Shown one piece after another: positions 32,789 to 41,304 of a stretch of 64,000 nt of DNA. Source of the DNA: Phytoactinopolyspora halotolerans (GTDB lineage Bacteria > Actinomycetota > Actinomycetes > Jiangellales > Jiangellaceae); contig NZ_JAAGOA010000024.1 in assembly GCF_010550675.1 (NCBI RefSeq), positions 1 to 64,000 of the forward strand, written 5' to 3'. Numbering within the stretch: position 1 is the stretch's first letter; each line of letters opens with the position of its first letter. The position numbers were made by a program, and so were the translations under genes. Below the pieces are notes generated by a model. That model did not search any database. It saw only the letters and a list, made by a program, of their open reading frames with translations, and was not told the DNA's origin.

Positions 32789-34450
32789 ATGCAGCAGAAC
32801 CGCACTTCCTCTTCGAACAGTCCTGCCACCGTTTCGGCGACGGACGCCGCGGGGGATCCGGCCGCGTCCGCGCCGAGGGACGCGCCGAGGGACGCGCCGA
32901 GGGACGCGGCGCCGGACGCGCCGCACGATGCCGCGCACGATGCGCCGACGGACGAGCGGAGCGTGCGCGGGTGGCATAGCCGGCTGCTGCCGCTGGCGTT
33001 AGCCGCGGCGGCGGGGATCGGGTGGCTGTTCGCGGTGCCCCCGCGTGGGTGGTGGCCGCTGTTTCCGCTGGGCGTCGCCGCATTGACGATCGCCCTGTAC
33101 GGTGCGGGGGTGCGCACGCGCATACTGGTCGGCCTGACGTGTGGGCTGATCTATCACGGGTTCGGGATGGTTTGGCTGACGGACTTCAACGCGGCCGGCT
33201 ACGTGGCGCTGGTGCTGCTGCAGACCTTCCTGCTGACCGCGGCGACCGCGGCGGCGCCGTCCGCGCGGACCGGGCGCTGGGCGGGTGGCTGGTGGACGCT
33301 GCCTGCGGCACTGGTGCTCCTACAGGCCGTGCAGGCCTCGTTCCCGTTCGGCGGGTTTCCGCTGCCGGCACCGGTCTACAGCCAGGTGGACGGGCCGTTC
33401 ATGGCGGCCGCGCCGCTGGGTGGTTCGCTGCTGATCACTGCCACCGCCGCGACGAGCGGGGTGGCGGTTGCGGCGTTGATCATCATGCGTGGCCGGCGGC
33501 GCGCATGGAGTGTCGCAGCTGTCGCCGCCGTCGTCGCGGTCGTCCCGACGGCGGGTGGGCTGTTGATCGAGACCGAGCAGGTCGGCACCGTCGATGCGGC
33601 CGTCGTCCAGGGTGGCGGTCCGCGCGGGATCCGCGCCGTGCACATGGACTCGATGATCGTCACCGAGCGTCACTTCAGCGTCGCCGAGGAGATCGACGGA
33701 CCGGTCGAGCTGGTGGTGCTGCCGGAGAACGTGGCCGACACCGACGGTCCCATCGCCGGCACCGAACTGGACCGGCGCTACGGTGCCCTGGCCCAGAGCG
33801 TGAACGCGTATCTGGTGGTCGGCGTCACCGAAGGCGACGGCGATCGGTTCCGCAACGCCGCGGTGATGTGGGGACCCGGCGGGGAGATCACCGGCCGGTA
33901 CGAGAAGGAACACCGGGTGCCCTTCGGGGAGTACATCCCGGCGCGTGGCTTGTTCGAGCGGCTGAGCGACGACACGGCGTTCGTGCCGCGGGACGCCGTC
34001 GTGGGCGAAGGCGAGGCACTTCTCGACGCCGACGGGCTGCCGCTGGGGGTGGGCATCTCGTACGAGGTGTTCTTCTCCGACCGCATCGCCGAGGCGGTCC
34101 ACGCCGGTGGGCAGGTGGTCCTGGTGCCGACCAACGCCTCGTCCTATGTCACCGAGGAGGTGCCGTCGTTGGAGCTGGCCGCGGCTCGGCTCCGGGCGCG
34201 CGAATTCGGGCGCGACGTGTTGATGGCCGCGCCGACCGGATACTCCGCGATCGTGCACGCCGACGGCGATGTCGTCGCGCTCAGCGAACTCGGCGACGAG
34301 GCGATACTCCGAGACGACGTGCCGCTGCGTGTGGGGCTGACGCCGTACGCGCGATTGGGTGACGTTCCGCTGGTGCTGCTCGCGGCGGCGGTGCTGCTGG
34401 TGCCGCCGGCCTGGCCGGTCGTCCGCCGCCGACGACGGACGGCCGGGTGA
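32789..34450 (+). CDS. lnt: Apolipoprotein N-acyltransferase homologue (catalytic Cys replaced by Ser)
   Basis: A 553-residue membrane protein. About six N-terminal transmembrane helices precede a C-terminal carbon-nitrogen hydrolase (nitrilase-like) domain and a last helix. The expected Glu is at residue 313 (VVLPENVAD) and Lys at 373 (YEKEHRVPFGEYIPAR). The expected Cys of the ICYE motif is Ser at residue 424 (GVGISYEVFF, codon TCG at 34058-34060). Normal Lnt adds the third acyl chain to the N-terminal Cys of lipoproteins. With Ser, thioester-type catalysis may be lost or changed. Residues 30-60 hold a 12-bp repeat encoding APRD. ATG 32789 is chosen; an open frame upstream has no similarity. 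Confidence 0.85.
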   Translation: MQQNRTSSSNSPATVSATDAAGDPAASAPRDAPRDAPRDAAPDAPHDAAHDAPTDERSVRGWHSRLLPLALAAAAGIGWLFAVPPRGWWPLFPLGVAALTIALYGAGVRTRILVGLTCGLIYHGFGMVWLTDFNAAGYVALVLLQTFLLTAATAAAPSARTGRWAGGWWTLPAALVLLQAVQASFPFGGFPLPAPVYSQVDGPFMAAAPLGGSLLITATAATSGVAVAALIIMRGRRRAWSVAAVAAVVAVVPTAGGLLIETEQVGTVDAAVVQGGGPRGIRAVHMDSMIVTERHFSVAEEIDGPVELVVLPENVADTDGPIAGTELDRRYGALAQSVNAYLVVGVTEGDGDRFRNAAVMWGPGGEITGRYEKEHRVPFGEYIPARGLFERLSDDTAFVPRDAVVGEGEALLDADGLPLGVGISYEVFFSDRIAEAVHAGGQVVLVPTNASSYVTEEVPSLELAAARLRAREFGRDVLMAAPTGYSAIVHADGDVVALSELGDEAILRDDVPLRVGLTPYARLGDVPLVLLAAAVLLVPPAWPVVRRRRRTAG

Positions 34451-34463
34451 CGATCACTGCGCC

Positions 34464-34501
34464 GGGGTGACGCTCAGTGTGCTGGGGTGACGCTCAGTGT
34501 G
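34464..34501. repeat. 20-bp tandem duplication at the 3' end of the multicopper oxidase gene
   Basis: GGGGTGACGCTCAGTGTG occurs at 34464-34481 and again at 34484-34501, period 20. The stop codon of the minus-strand gene lies in the first copy (34474-34476). Because 20 is not a multiple of 3, the duplication re-reads the last codons in a new frame and may have set the present C-terminus. Confidence 0.75.
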
Positions 34502-35952
34502 TCGGTCAGCCCCCGATGGTCCGACGCCGCGACCCGGCAGCGGTACACCGTGGACCCGGTGGTGTCCGGGCGTATGTAGGTACGGACGGTCATTTGGCCG
34601 TTCGGTGGCAGCCGGTGCGTGTCCCGCCAGACGCTCGGATCGGTCTGCCGACACGGGTCGCCCGGCCCGGCGCCCTGCATATCGAGGACCTGGAACGGGT
34701 TGCCGTGCAGGTGGACCGATCGCTCCTGCGCGTCGTCGTTGATCAATGTCCATTCCTCGACCGTCCCGGCCGTGACGGTGAGCCCGTCGTGCGTCTCGGC
34801 CGCGGCCACCCCGAGGTGTACCTTCCGATGCTGAACCACCGGATGGGTCGGAAACTCGGGCGCCTCGATCAGCTCCCGCGGCATCCGGTTGAACATGGGC
34901 CGGCCATCCACGGCCAGGGTGGCGACCTCCGTCGAGGCGTGCGCGGGCGATCCGGTGCCCGCGATGTGGCCGGAGTAGATCCGGTAGTGGCCCGCACGGT
35001 TGGCGCGGACCAGCAGCTCGGCACGGTTGCCGGGAGCGAGCATGATCGAACGGGCCGGGTGCGGGTCGCTGAACGGGATGCCGTCCTGCCCGACCTGATA
35101 CAGCGTGTGCCCGTCGACGTGCAGCCAGACGGATTCGTCGGGATCCGCGTTGAGCACCCGCCAGCGCTGGATCTCACCGGGTCTGATGTCGATCTCGGGG
35201 TGGAGCCGTCCGTTGACGCTCAGGTCCGGGGCGGTGTCGCTGCCGCGGACAGGCAGAGCGGTCAGGACCATGGTCCGCTCCCTTATGCTGCGGATCTGTG
35301 CAGCCCGGTCGATGTCGCCGGTGATGATCATCGGTACGGCCGGTCCCGGCAGCGTCGTCCGCGTGGCCTCGTCGTAGATTCCGATGCGGTACCAGTGCAG
35401 TCCCGCCGGATGATCGGCCGGTACCTCGTATTCGTAGCGCTGACTGTCTCCGGGCGCCAGATGGGCGGGCACGTCGTTGCCGCGCCTGGAGCCGGTCCCC
35501 TTCGAGCCACGCATGCGCAGGCCGGCCGAGGTGGTGACCGGGGTGAGCAACTCGCCTGACCGGGCGGAGCCCGCCGTGCCGGTCGGGCCGGTGGCATTGT
35601 CGAGGCGAAGCTTCAGCCGATCGCCCGGCTGCAGCCGCAGGACCTCGCCCGGCACGGTCCCGTTGTAGGCATAGGTGCGCAACGAGTGATCGCCGACATG
35701 CAGCGTCTGATGCGACACCCGGAGCGTGTGCTCGAGGACGCCGTCGTAGCTGCGGACCTCCGGCAGGGTGTGCATGGGCTCGGCGGTGGACCGTGGCTCG
35801 CGTGGCTGGGGGAGAGAGACGGAGTCGGCCACAGGGGCGAGGAAATCTCCATTCGAGACGTCAGCCATGCCGTTGCGTGCCACCGGTGTGCTGTTACCCG
35901 GCAGCGGTGCGTGCCGCTTGATGGTCCCGGTGCGCCGGCCGGTCTTGCTCAT
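34474..35952 (-). CDS. Multicopper-oxidase-fold protein with degenerate copper sites
   Basis: A 492-residue protein with the three-cupredoxin layout of multicopper oxidases: DRLKLRLDNATGP (about 111-123), DHPAGLHWYRIGIY (180-193), EIQRWRVLNAD, EEWTLINDDAQERSVHLHGNPF (399-420) and VYRCRVAASDHRGL (469-482). Copper ligands are altered: the first HxH is RMR (146-148), WYH is WYR (189), HLHGH is HLHGN (414-418) and HCH is RCR (471-473). The fold is clear but a trinuclear copper site seems impossible. No signal peptide is evident. ATG 35952 has GGAG upstream; ATG 36024 is an alternative. Function unknown; it may be a structural or binding protein. Confidence 0.75.
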   Translation of the reverse strand: MSKTGRRTGTIKRHAPLPGNSTPVARNGMADVSNGDFLAPVADSVSLPQPREPRSTAEPMHTLPEVRSYDGVLEHTLRVSHQTLHVGDHSLRTYAYNGTVPGEVLRLQPGDRLKLRLDNATGPTGTAGSARSGELLTPVTTSAGLRMRGSKGTGSRRGNDVPAHLAPGDSQRYEYEVPADHPAGLHWYRIGIYDEATRTTLPGPAVPMIITGDIDRAAQIRSIRERTMVLTALPVRGSDTAPDLSVNGRLHPEIDIRPGEIQRWRVLNADPDESVWLHVDGHTLYQVGQDGIPFSDPHPARSIMLAPGNRAELLVRANRAGHYRIYSGHIAGTGSPAHASTEVATLAVDGRPMFNRMPRELIEAPEFPTHPVVQHRKVHLGVAAAETHDGLTVTAGTVEEWTLINDDAQERSVHLHGNPFQVLDMQGAGPGDPCRQTDPSVWRDTHRLPPNGQMTVRTYIRPDTTGSTVYRCRVAASDHRGLTDTLSVTPAH

Positions 35953-36101
35953 CCCGAAACTCCGTTCTCGTCGCCACTCGGCGTAGCTGGTCACGATCTG
36001 GTTGCACGTGGGGTACCGAGCCATGGTGGCGCGCTTACGGGAGCATCACCGGGCATCTGGCTACATGGTTATCTCATTGTCATCTTTGATGTCGCCAAGG
36101 T

Positions 36102-36124
36102 GCCCGTTTCTTTAGAAAACGGGC
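36102..36124 (-). terminator. Hairpin at the end of the SDR gene
   Basis: GCCCGTTT (36102-36109) pairs with AAACGGGC (36117-36124) around a 7-nt loop. The stop TAA of the SDR gene (36112-36114) lies in the loop. A stem of 8 bp and no T-run: moderate terminator. Confidence 0.4.
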
Positions 36125-37005
36125 TTGCCGCCGGTGACGCCGAGGACGGTCCCGGAGATGTAGCTGGCCTCGACGGGCGAGGCGAGGAAGACGAACGCGG
36201 GTGCCACCTCGACGGGTTGGCCTGCGCGCCCCATCGGCGTGTCCTGGCCGAACTTCTCGACTCTCTCCGGCGGCTGGGTCGCCGGCTGCAGAGGCGTCCA
36301 GATCGGGCCTGGCGCCACGGCGTTGACCCTGATGCCGCGTGGTCCTAGCTCTGCGGCGAGATTCACGGTGAAGTTGTTGATCGCGGACTTGGTCGCGGCG
36401 TAGTCGAGCAGCGAGGTCGATGGGTCGTAGGCCTGGATGGACGAGTTGTTGATGATGCAGCTGCCTTCGTGCATGTGCGGCAGAGCCGCCTGGGTCACCC
36501 AGAACAGCGCGTAGAGGTTAGTCCGGAAGACCCGGTCGAGCTGTTCCGGACTGATCTGCTCGATGCCGACGGAGCGCGCCATCTGAAAGCCGGCGTTGTT
36601 CACGAGGATGTCGATGCCATCGAGTTCGTCGACGGCGGATCCGACCGCGTCGCGGCAGGCGTCGAGCTCTCTAAGGTCGCTGGGTATGGCGACAGCCTGC
36701 TGTCCGGCGTCGGTAATGAGGGAGTTGGTGTCTTCGGCGTCGCGTTCTTCATCCGGCAGGTACGTGAACGCGACGTCGGCGCCTTCACGGGCATACGCGA
36801 TGGCGACGGCTCGGCCGATGCCGGAGTCACCGCCCGTGATCAACGCACGCAATCCGGCGAGCCGTCTGCTGCCGTGGTAACTCTCCTCGCCATGGTCCGG
36901 CTTCGGCTCCATATCCCCGGTTAAGCCTGGCGGCTCTTGCTGCTGTGCGGGAAACTCCCGCGGGAATTCATCAGGGCGGAGGCGAAGACCGGAATCCGAA
37001 CTCAT
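36112..37005 (-). CDS. SDR-family oxidoreductase (YhdG/general-stress type)
   Basis: A 297-residue short-chain dehydrogenase. A preceding tail rich in P, E, Q and D (FPREFPAQQQEPPG) is typical of the general-stress glucose/aldehyde dehydrogenase-like group. The cofactor motif is LITGGDSGIGRAVAIAYARE (TGxxxGIG, about 52-70), then NNAGFQ (about 128), and the catalytic Ser..Tyr-x3-Lys in INNSSIQAY and LDYAATKSAI. It oxidises or reduces a small alcohol or aldehyde with NAD(P). ATG 37005 is used; an open frame upstream lacks similarity. A SigB-like promoter lies just upstream. Confidence 0.9.
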   Translation of the reverse strand: MSSDSGLRLRPDEFPREFPAQQQEPPGLTGDMEPKPDHGEESYHGSRRLAGLRALITGGDSGIGRAVAIAYAREGADVAFTYLPDEERDAEDTNSLITDAGQQAVAIPSDLRELDACRDAVGSAVDELDGIDILVNNAGFQMARSVGIEQISPEQLDRVFRTNLYALFWVTQAALPHMHEGSCIINNSSIQAYDPSTSLLDYAATKSAINNFTVNLAAELGPRGIRVNAVAPGPIWTPLQPATQPPERVEKFGQDTPMGRAGQPVEVAPAFVFLASPVEASYISGTVLGVTGGKPVF

Positions 37006-37016
37006 GCCTGTGCCGA

Positions 37017-37042
37017 TTACCCTCGTTGGGCGCCGAACAAAC
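37017..37042 (-). promoter_or_regulatory. Candidate SigB-type promoter of the SDR gene
   Basis: Minus strand: GTTT, a 16-bp spacer, GGGTAA. It fits the general-stress sigma pattern and would start transcription within a few bases of the ATG at 37005, giving a very short leader. Evidence is motif only. Confidence 0.35.
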
Positions 37043-37057
37043 TGTGCCCGCTTCTCG

Positions 37058-37735
37058 TCAGCCTTGCTCGGGCAGATCGAGCAGACCTTGTACCACCTCG
37101 ACGAGGTCGTTTCCGATGACGTCCGGCGGTGCGAATACGGCGGGGAAGCGGTCCTCCAACCGCGCAACCCAGCCGGTGGTCAAGCCGGCCTGGTGCGCGC
37201 CGTGGGTGTCCCAGGCGTGCGCTGCGACGAGCGCCACCTGTTCGGCACGGACACCCGTGCTCGCGGCGGCGTGCCGGTAGATGTCGGGTGCGGGCTTCCA
37301 TCGCTGAACATCGTCGACGGTGAGGACCTGCTCGATGGTGCTGTCGAGGCCGGCGCGCTGCAGCAGACTGGTCGTGTTCCGGGCGCTTCCGTTGGTGAGT
37401 GTCACGACTCGGAGGCCGGCATCGTGGGCCAGGTGCACGGCATCCACGACATCGTGATGCGGATCGAGTCCCGCGAAGCCCGCCAGAATGTCTCTGATTG
37501 TCGGGTCGTCCAGCGTGGAATCGGTGCTGGAACGCAGGGCACTTGCGGCGATGTCGCTGAATGGCCGGTATCCGCCGGTGGCCGCGAGCGCGAATGCGTC
37601 CCGCAGCAGTGTGGAGAACCACAGCTCGAGGGAATGGCTGGGCAGGCCCGCGTCGACCAGCCGTTGCCGCATGGGCTCCAGCGAGAACATGGTCTCGATC
37701 ACGTCGAATGCGATGACGAGTGGACGATGCGCCAT
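37058..37735 (-). CDS. HAD-family hydrolase (haloacid-dehalogenase type II-like)
   Basis: A 225-residue HAD protein. Motif I AFDVIETMF keeps the nucleophile Asp, motif II is VVTLTNGSA (Thr then Asn-Gly-Ser as in type II 2-haloacid dehalogenases), motif III Lys is in VQRWKPAPDIY, and motif IV AAHAWDTHGAHQAGL has the acidic residue and the dehalogenase-like AHxWD. A type II (S)-2-haloacid dehalogenase or phosphatase is likely. ATG 37735 is preferred to TTG 37756. The gene is immediately upstream of the SDR gene on the same strand, with its stop 52 bp before the SDR start, so it may be co-transcribed. Confidence 0.82.
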   Translation of the reverse strand: MAHRPLVIAFDVIETMFSLEPMRQRLVDAGLPSHSLELWFSTLLRDAFALAATGGYRPFSDIAASALRSSTDSTLDDPTIRDILAGFAGLDPHHDVVDAVHLAHDAGLRVVTLTNGSARNTTSLLQRAGLDSTIEQVLTVDDVQRWKPAPDIYRHAAASTGVRAEQVALVAAHAWDTHGAHQAGLTTGWVARLEDRFPAVFAPPDVIGNDLVEVVQGLLDLPEQG

Positions 37736-37994
37736 GTCGTGATGGTGGTCCCGCAACGAAGAGTGCGCAAGACCCGTGCAGCGCCGGATGTGTCCGGGAC
37801 GGCGTGTTGGATGAGATCAGCGATCCGCCTTGCGTTCGTATGTGTGTTCGATGTAGGGTGTGTTTATCAGTGTTGGAGCGGTGTTGTTTCTGGTTTCCGC
37901 TCGGTGTGTTTGAGTTCTGTGGTGGTTGGTGTGGGTTCGGCGGGTGTGGCCGGCCCGGTCCGTTGACCGTTGTGCCTTTTGGAGGCCGGCCGCC

Positions 37995-40931
37995 ATGTCC
38001 GTTCAACCCCATCCCAGCGACGACGACGCCGTGCCCCGCGGTAGCGGCGACGAGCGTGCCCACCACGACACGCGCCCCGGCGACAGTCAGCGCCGCGACG
38101 GCGACGGCGAGCCCCGCCGTAGTAATGGCGACGGCGGGGAGCGCCGCAACGACGATGACGGCGCCGACGAGCGTCCCCACATCGATGACGAGGGCCTCAG
38201 TGACGGTCAGCGCCGCGATAACGACCGCGACGTGCCGGTGCGGCGTGGTGGTGATGCCGCTGCCCACCGCCGCGCCGACCAGCCCGGCCACGCTAGCCAC
38301 GCCGTCGGCGACGGCGACGGCGACGGCGACGAGGACTCTGGCGGTGGTGGGCCGTGGCCGGTTCCGCAGGGTTTGGATGCGGTGCCCGCGGGTGCGGATC
38401 TGCTGGCGATGTTGGAGGACATCCCGATCGCGGGAGTGTCCGGTCGTGACACGGTCGAGGTGATGAAGGCGGCCTACCGCCAGGCTACCCGGGACCGGGC
38501 GTTGTTCTTGTTGTGTCTGCTGGAGACCGGGATGCGGGTACCCGGTTCGGCGGACACGCTGCAGCGGGTACAGGTGCCGGGGGAGTTCGCCCCGGAGGAG
38601 GCCCGCGCGGCGTTGGTGTGGTCGCGTTCACGCGCCGGGCGGGTGTTCGGTTTCGCCTACGACATCCATCATCGGCTGCCGATGCTGGGTCAGGCGATGC
38701 TGGCCGGGGTGTTGGACGAGCCCCGCGCGCAGGCGTTCGTGTCCTGGACCGACGGCCTCGATGATGATCAGGCCGGTTACATCTGCGCCTTCCTGCTCCC
38801 GGATGCGCCGGGGTTGACGGTGGCGGAGTTGATCGATGCGATCAAGAAGGCCGCGATCGCGATCGATCCCGAGTGGGCGGAGAAGAAGTACCGCAAAGCG
38901 ATCCGGGGTCGTCGGGTGGTGGGTTCGCGTAACCCTGACGGTAGCGCGAACGTGGCCGGCTACGATCTGCCCATCGATCGTGCCGCCGCTGCGTGTGAGC
39001 GTATCGATGTGTTGGCGCGGGCGTGTAAGAAGGCCGGTGATACCCGCAAGATCGACCACATCCGGGTCGATCTGTTCCTGGGCATGCTCGACGGGAGTCT
39101 GGAAGATCTCGACGAAGACCAGATCATCACCCACATCCTCAACCACCCCTTCACCGACGACGAGACCACCACCGCCGACACCAAGACCAGCAACGGCGGA
39201 ACCGGCCGTCCCAGCGGCGATGGCTCCGCCACCAGCAACGGCAACGACCGTCCCAGCAACGACCCCGACAACGGCACCGACGACGACCACGGCCACGGTG
39301 ACGACCCCGACAGCGACGACGGTGACGGCTCCGGCGATGACGGTGACGGCTCCAGCGGCGGCGGTGACGGTGGACCTGGCGGCGGTGACGGCGGATGCGA
39401 CGGTGGCCGTCCTGACGATCCGGACCACGGCAGCGGCCCTGACGCTCCCGACGACGACAGCCCCGGTGACGACGGTCCCGGCGCCAACGACGGTAATCCT
39501 GGCGCTGGCGGCGGTACGGGCCGTGATTCCGGCAGGCCGAGCGGTCGTGGTGATGGTTCCTCCAGCGCTCGCACCACGAGCACGAACATGTCCGGTCCTC
39601 ACGATGACGCGGGCACGACTGGCCCTGCCGGCGACAACACAGCCTCGGCTGATGCGGCTGGTGCAGGTGCGTCATCGTCGTGCCCTGGTGTGTCTGGTTG
39701 GTCGGTGCCGGAGCTGCGCATCGGGCTGGCGAGCCTGCTCGGTGTGGACGAGCACCCCGGTGAGATACCCGCCTGGGACTTCATCCCCGCCGCCGTCGCC
39801 CGCCAGATCGCCGCACGAATGCATTCCGCGCAGTGGCGGTTCGCCATCTGCAACGACGACGGGCAGTTGATCCAGACCGGCATCACCACCGCCCGGCCCC
39901 GCTCACCCGACGAACAAACCGTGCGTCGGGATGCCCGCCGCGGCGGGATCCTCGAACTGCATGTCACCATCTCGATGCTGGCCCGCCTGGCCACCCTCGT
40001 CCACACGGACGCGAACGCCGACCCGGACACCCGGGCGGCAGACGAGCCTGCCCACGCCCAGATACCGGTGCAGGAGTGTGTCCGCTGGGCCGCGGTCATC
40101 ACCGACCTCGCCCGCCAACACGCCACCGCCACCACCGGCGAGACCACCACCGGCACCCACACGGGTTCGAGTAACGGTTCCGGCACCGCGACGGGCCCCG
40201 GCACCGAGACGAGCACCGGCACCGGTACGGGTTCCGGCAACGGAGCGGGTTCCGGCAACGGCACCGCCAATGGCGCCGGAACAGGTGACGGTGCCGACCC
40301 GGGGGCGGGGGCGGGGGTGCGTCGGCGTCGCGCCGGGGCCGGGCTACGCCGGCACATCCAGATCCGAGACCGCTGCTGCACACACCCGACCTGCCGCATG
40401 CCCGCCGTACGCACCGACCAGGACCACGAACACGAATTCTGCCTCGGCGGGCTCACCGTCGCGGGCAACCTGGCCTGCCTATGCCGCCACGACCACCGCC
40501 TACGCCACGACGGCGGCTGGAAAGCCCACCGCCCCGACACCGGCACCACCATCTGGCACAGCCCGCTCGGACACCGCTACACCAACCGCGCCCCAGCGAT
40601 CATCCCCACCCTGCCCAACCCCCACCCCGCAACCACCAGGAACGACCACCACACCAACGACGACGACGGAGCCGGCGACGACGGGCACGGCAGTAAGGCG
40701 CGTGTGGCCGAGAAACTACGCCGCATCCGCCACGCCACCACCATCGCGGCCGCGGACCAGCGTGATCGCCACGCCGATAGCGCCGGTCACACGGGAGAAA
40801 CGACGGAGCCCGGCAACAGCACAGGACCCGATGACATGAGGAGTGGCACCGCAGAGGAGAACACGACGACAAGTCCCAGCGAACAACGCCTCAGCGTCCG
40901 CCCCGAAGACGACGAAATCCCGCCCTTCTGA
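37995..40931 (+). CDS. Large DUF222 / HNH endonuclease-domain protein (13E12 repeat family)
   Basis: A 978-residue protein. Residues about 1-115 and 390-565 are Asp/Gly/Arg-rich low-complexity regions, and about 713-773 is Gly/Thr/Ser-rich. Between them sits a DUF222 domain (about 135-385: LEDIPIAGVSGRDTVEVMKAAYRQATR, LLDVAAA-type helices not all typical, AVRARARRL-like blocks). A C-terminal HNH domain at about 776-845 has RDRCCTHPTC, DHEHEFCLGG and NLACLCRHDHRLRH. The family occurs in many paralogues in actinobacteria and its role is unknown; an HNH suggests nuclease activity. Usual size is 400-550 residues, so the insertions are striking. GGAGG at 37981-37985 supports ATG 37995. Confidence 0.85.
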   Translation: MSVQPHPSDDDAVPRGSGDERAHHDTRPGDSQRRDGDGEPRRSNGDGGERRNDDDGADERPHIDDEGLSDGQRRDNDRDVPVRRGGDAAAHRRADQPGHASHAVGDGDGDGDEDSGGGGPWPVPQGLDAVPAGADLLAMLEDIPIAGVSGRDTVEVMKAAYRQATRDRALFLLCLLETGMRVPGSADTLQRVQVPGEFAPEEARAALVWSRSRAGRVFGFAYDIHHRLPMLGQAMLAGVLDEPRAQAFVSWTDGLDDDQAGYICAFLLPDAPGLTVAELIDAIKKAAIAIDPEWAEKKYRKAIRGRRVVGSRNPDGSANVAGYDLPIDRAAAACERIDVLARACKKAGDTRKIDHIRVDLFLGMLDGSLEDLDEDQIITHILNHPFTDDETTTADTKTSNGGTGRPSGDGSATSNGNDRPSNDPDNGTDDDHGHGDDPDSDDGDGSGDDGDGSSGGGDGGPGGGDGGCDGGRPDDPDHGSGPDAPDDDSPGDDGPGANDGNPGAGGGTGRDSGRPSGRGDGSSSARTTSTNMSGPHDDAGTTGPAGDNTASADAAGAGASSSCPGVSGWSVPELRIGLASLLGVDEHPGEIPAWDFIPAAVARQIAARMHSAQWRFAICNDDGQLIQTGITTARPRSPDEQTVRRDARRGGILELHVTISMLARLATLVHTDANADPDTRAADEPAHAQIPVQECVRWAAVITDLARQHATATTGETTTGTHTGSSNGSGTATGPGTETSTGTGTGSGNGAGSGNGTANGAGTGDGADPGAGAGVRRRRAGAGLRRHIQIRDRCCTHPTCRMPAVRTDQDHEHEFCLGGLTVAGNLACLCRHDHRLRHDGGWKAHRPDTGTTIWHSPLGHRYTNRAPAIIPTLPNPHPATTRNDHHTNDDDGAGDDGHGSKARVAEKLRRIRHATTIAAADQRDRHADSAGHTGETTEPGNSTGPDDMRSGTAEENTTTSPSEQRLSVRPEDDEIPPF

Positions 40932-40971
40932 CACTCGTTCGGCCTACGAACACGGCAGTGATCATCTCTGC

Positions 40972-40997
40972 TAAACTAAGGTGAACAAAAGGTGAAC
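40972..40997 (+). promoter_or_regulatory. Possible promoter and direct-repeat operator of the 47-aa gene
   Basis: TAAACT (40972-40977) has -10 form. It is followed by AAGGTGAAC at 40978-40986 and again at 40989-40997, spaced 11 bp, about one helical turn. Direct repeats in this layout are used by several actinobacterial regulators. The first repeat abuts the -10, so binding could block initiation. Confidence 0.4.
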
Positions 40998-41020
40998 GGC
41001 GAATGAATGAGAGGTGGATC

Positions 41021-41164
41021 ATGAGTGATCGTACTCCGCCCCTGCAGGCAACATGGGTACAGGCCATCGATCCATCCGGACGGGTGCGCCTTGAGGAGCA
41101 TTGGGTACCTGTGGCGGAGCCCCGGGAGAGCGCCAGCCATGACCGTGAGAGGCAGGCGGCTTAG
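41021..41164 (+). CDS. Short conserved-looking hypothetical protein (47 aa)
   Basis: ATG 41021 opens a 47-residue frame to TAG 41162-41164, with GAGAGG just upstream. The sequence contains PLQATWVQAIDPSGRVRLEE then HWVPVAEPRE. I recall short actinobacterial proteins of the pattern WV-x-x-D-x-x-G-x-x-x-LE, which have no known role. Its own promoter-like sequence precedes it. It was found by reading the gap after the DUF222 gene. Confidence 0.6.
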   Translation: MSDRTPPLQATWVQAIDPSGRVRLEEHWVPVAEPRESASHDRERQAA

Positions 41165-41304
41165 TACAGAGCTGCTGGCCCGTGGCCGGTGAAAGCGCTG
41201 AGTAATTGAATCGGTGTGCGGTCTGGAGTGGTGAGAGGACGACGTGCGCCCCTTTTGCGAACGATGCGAAGGGGCGCATGGCGTCATGGTTCGAGTGATG
41301 CGCG

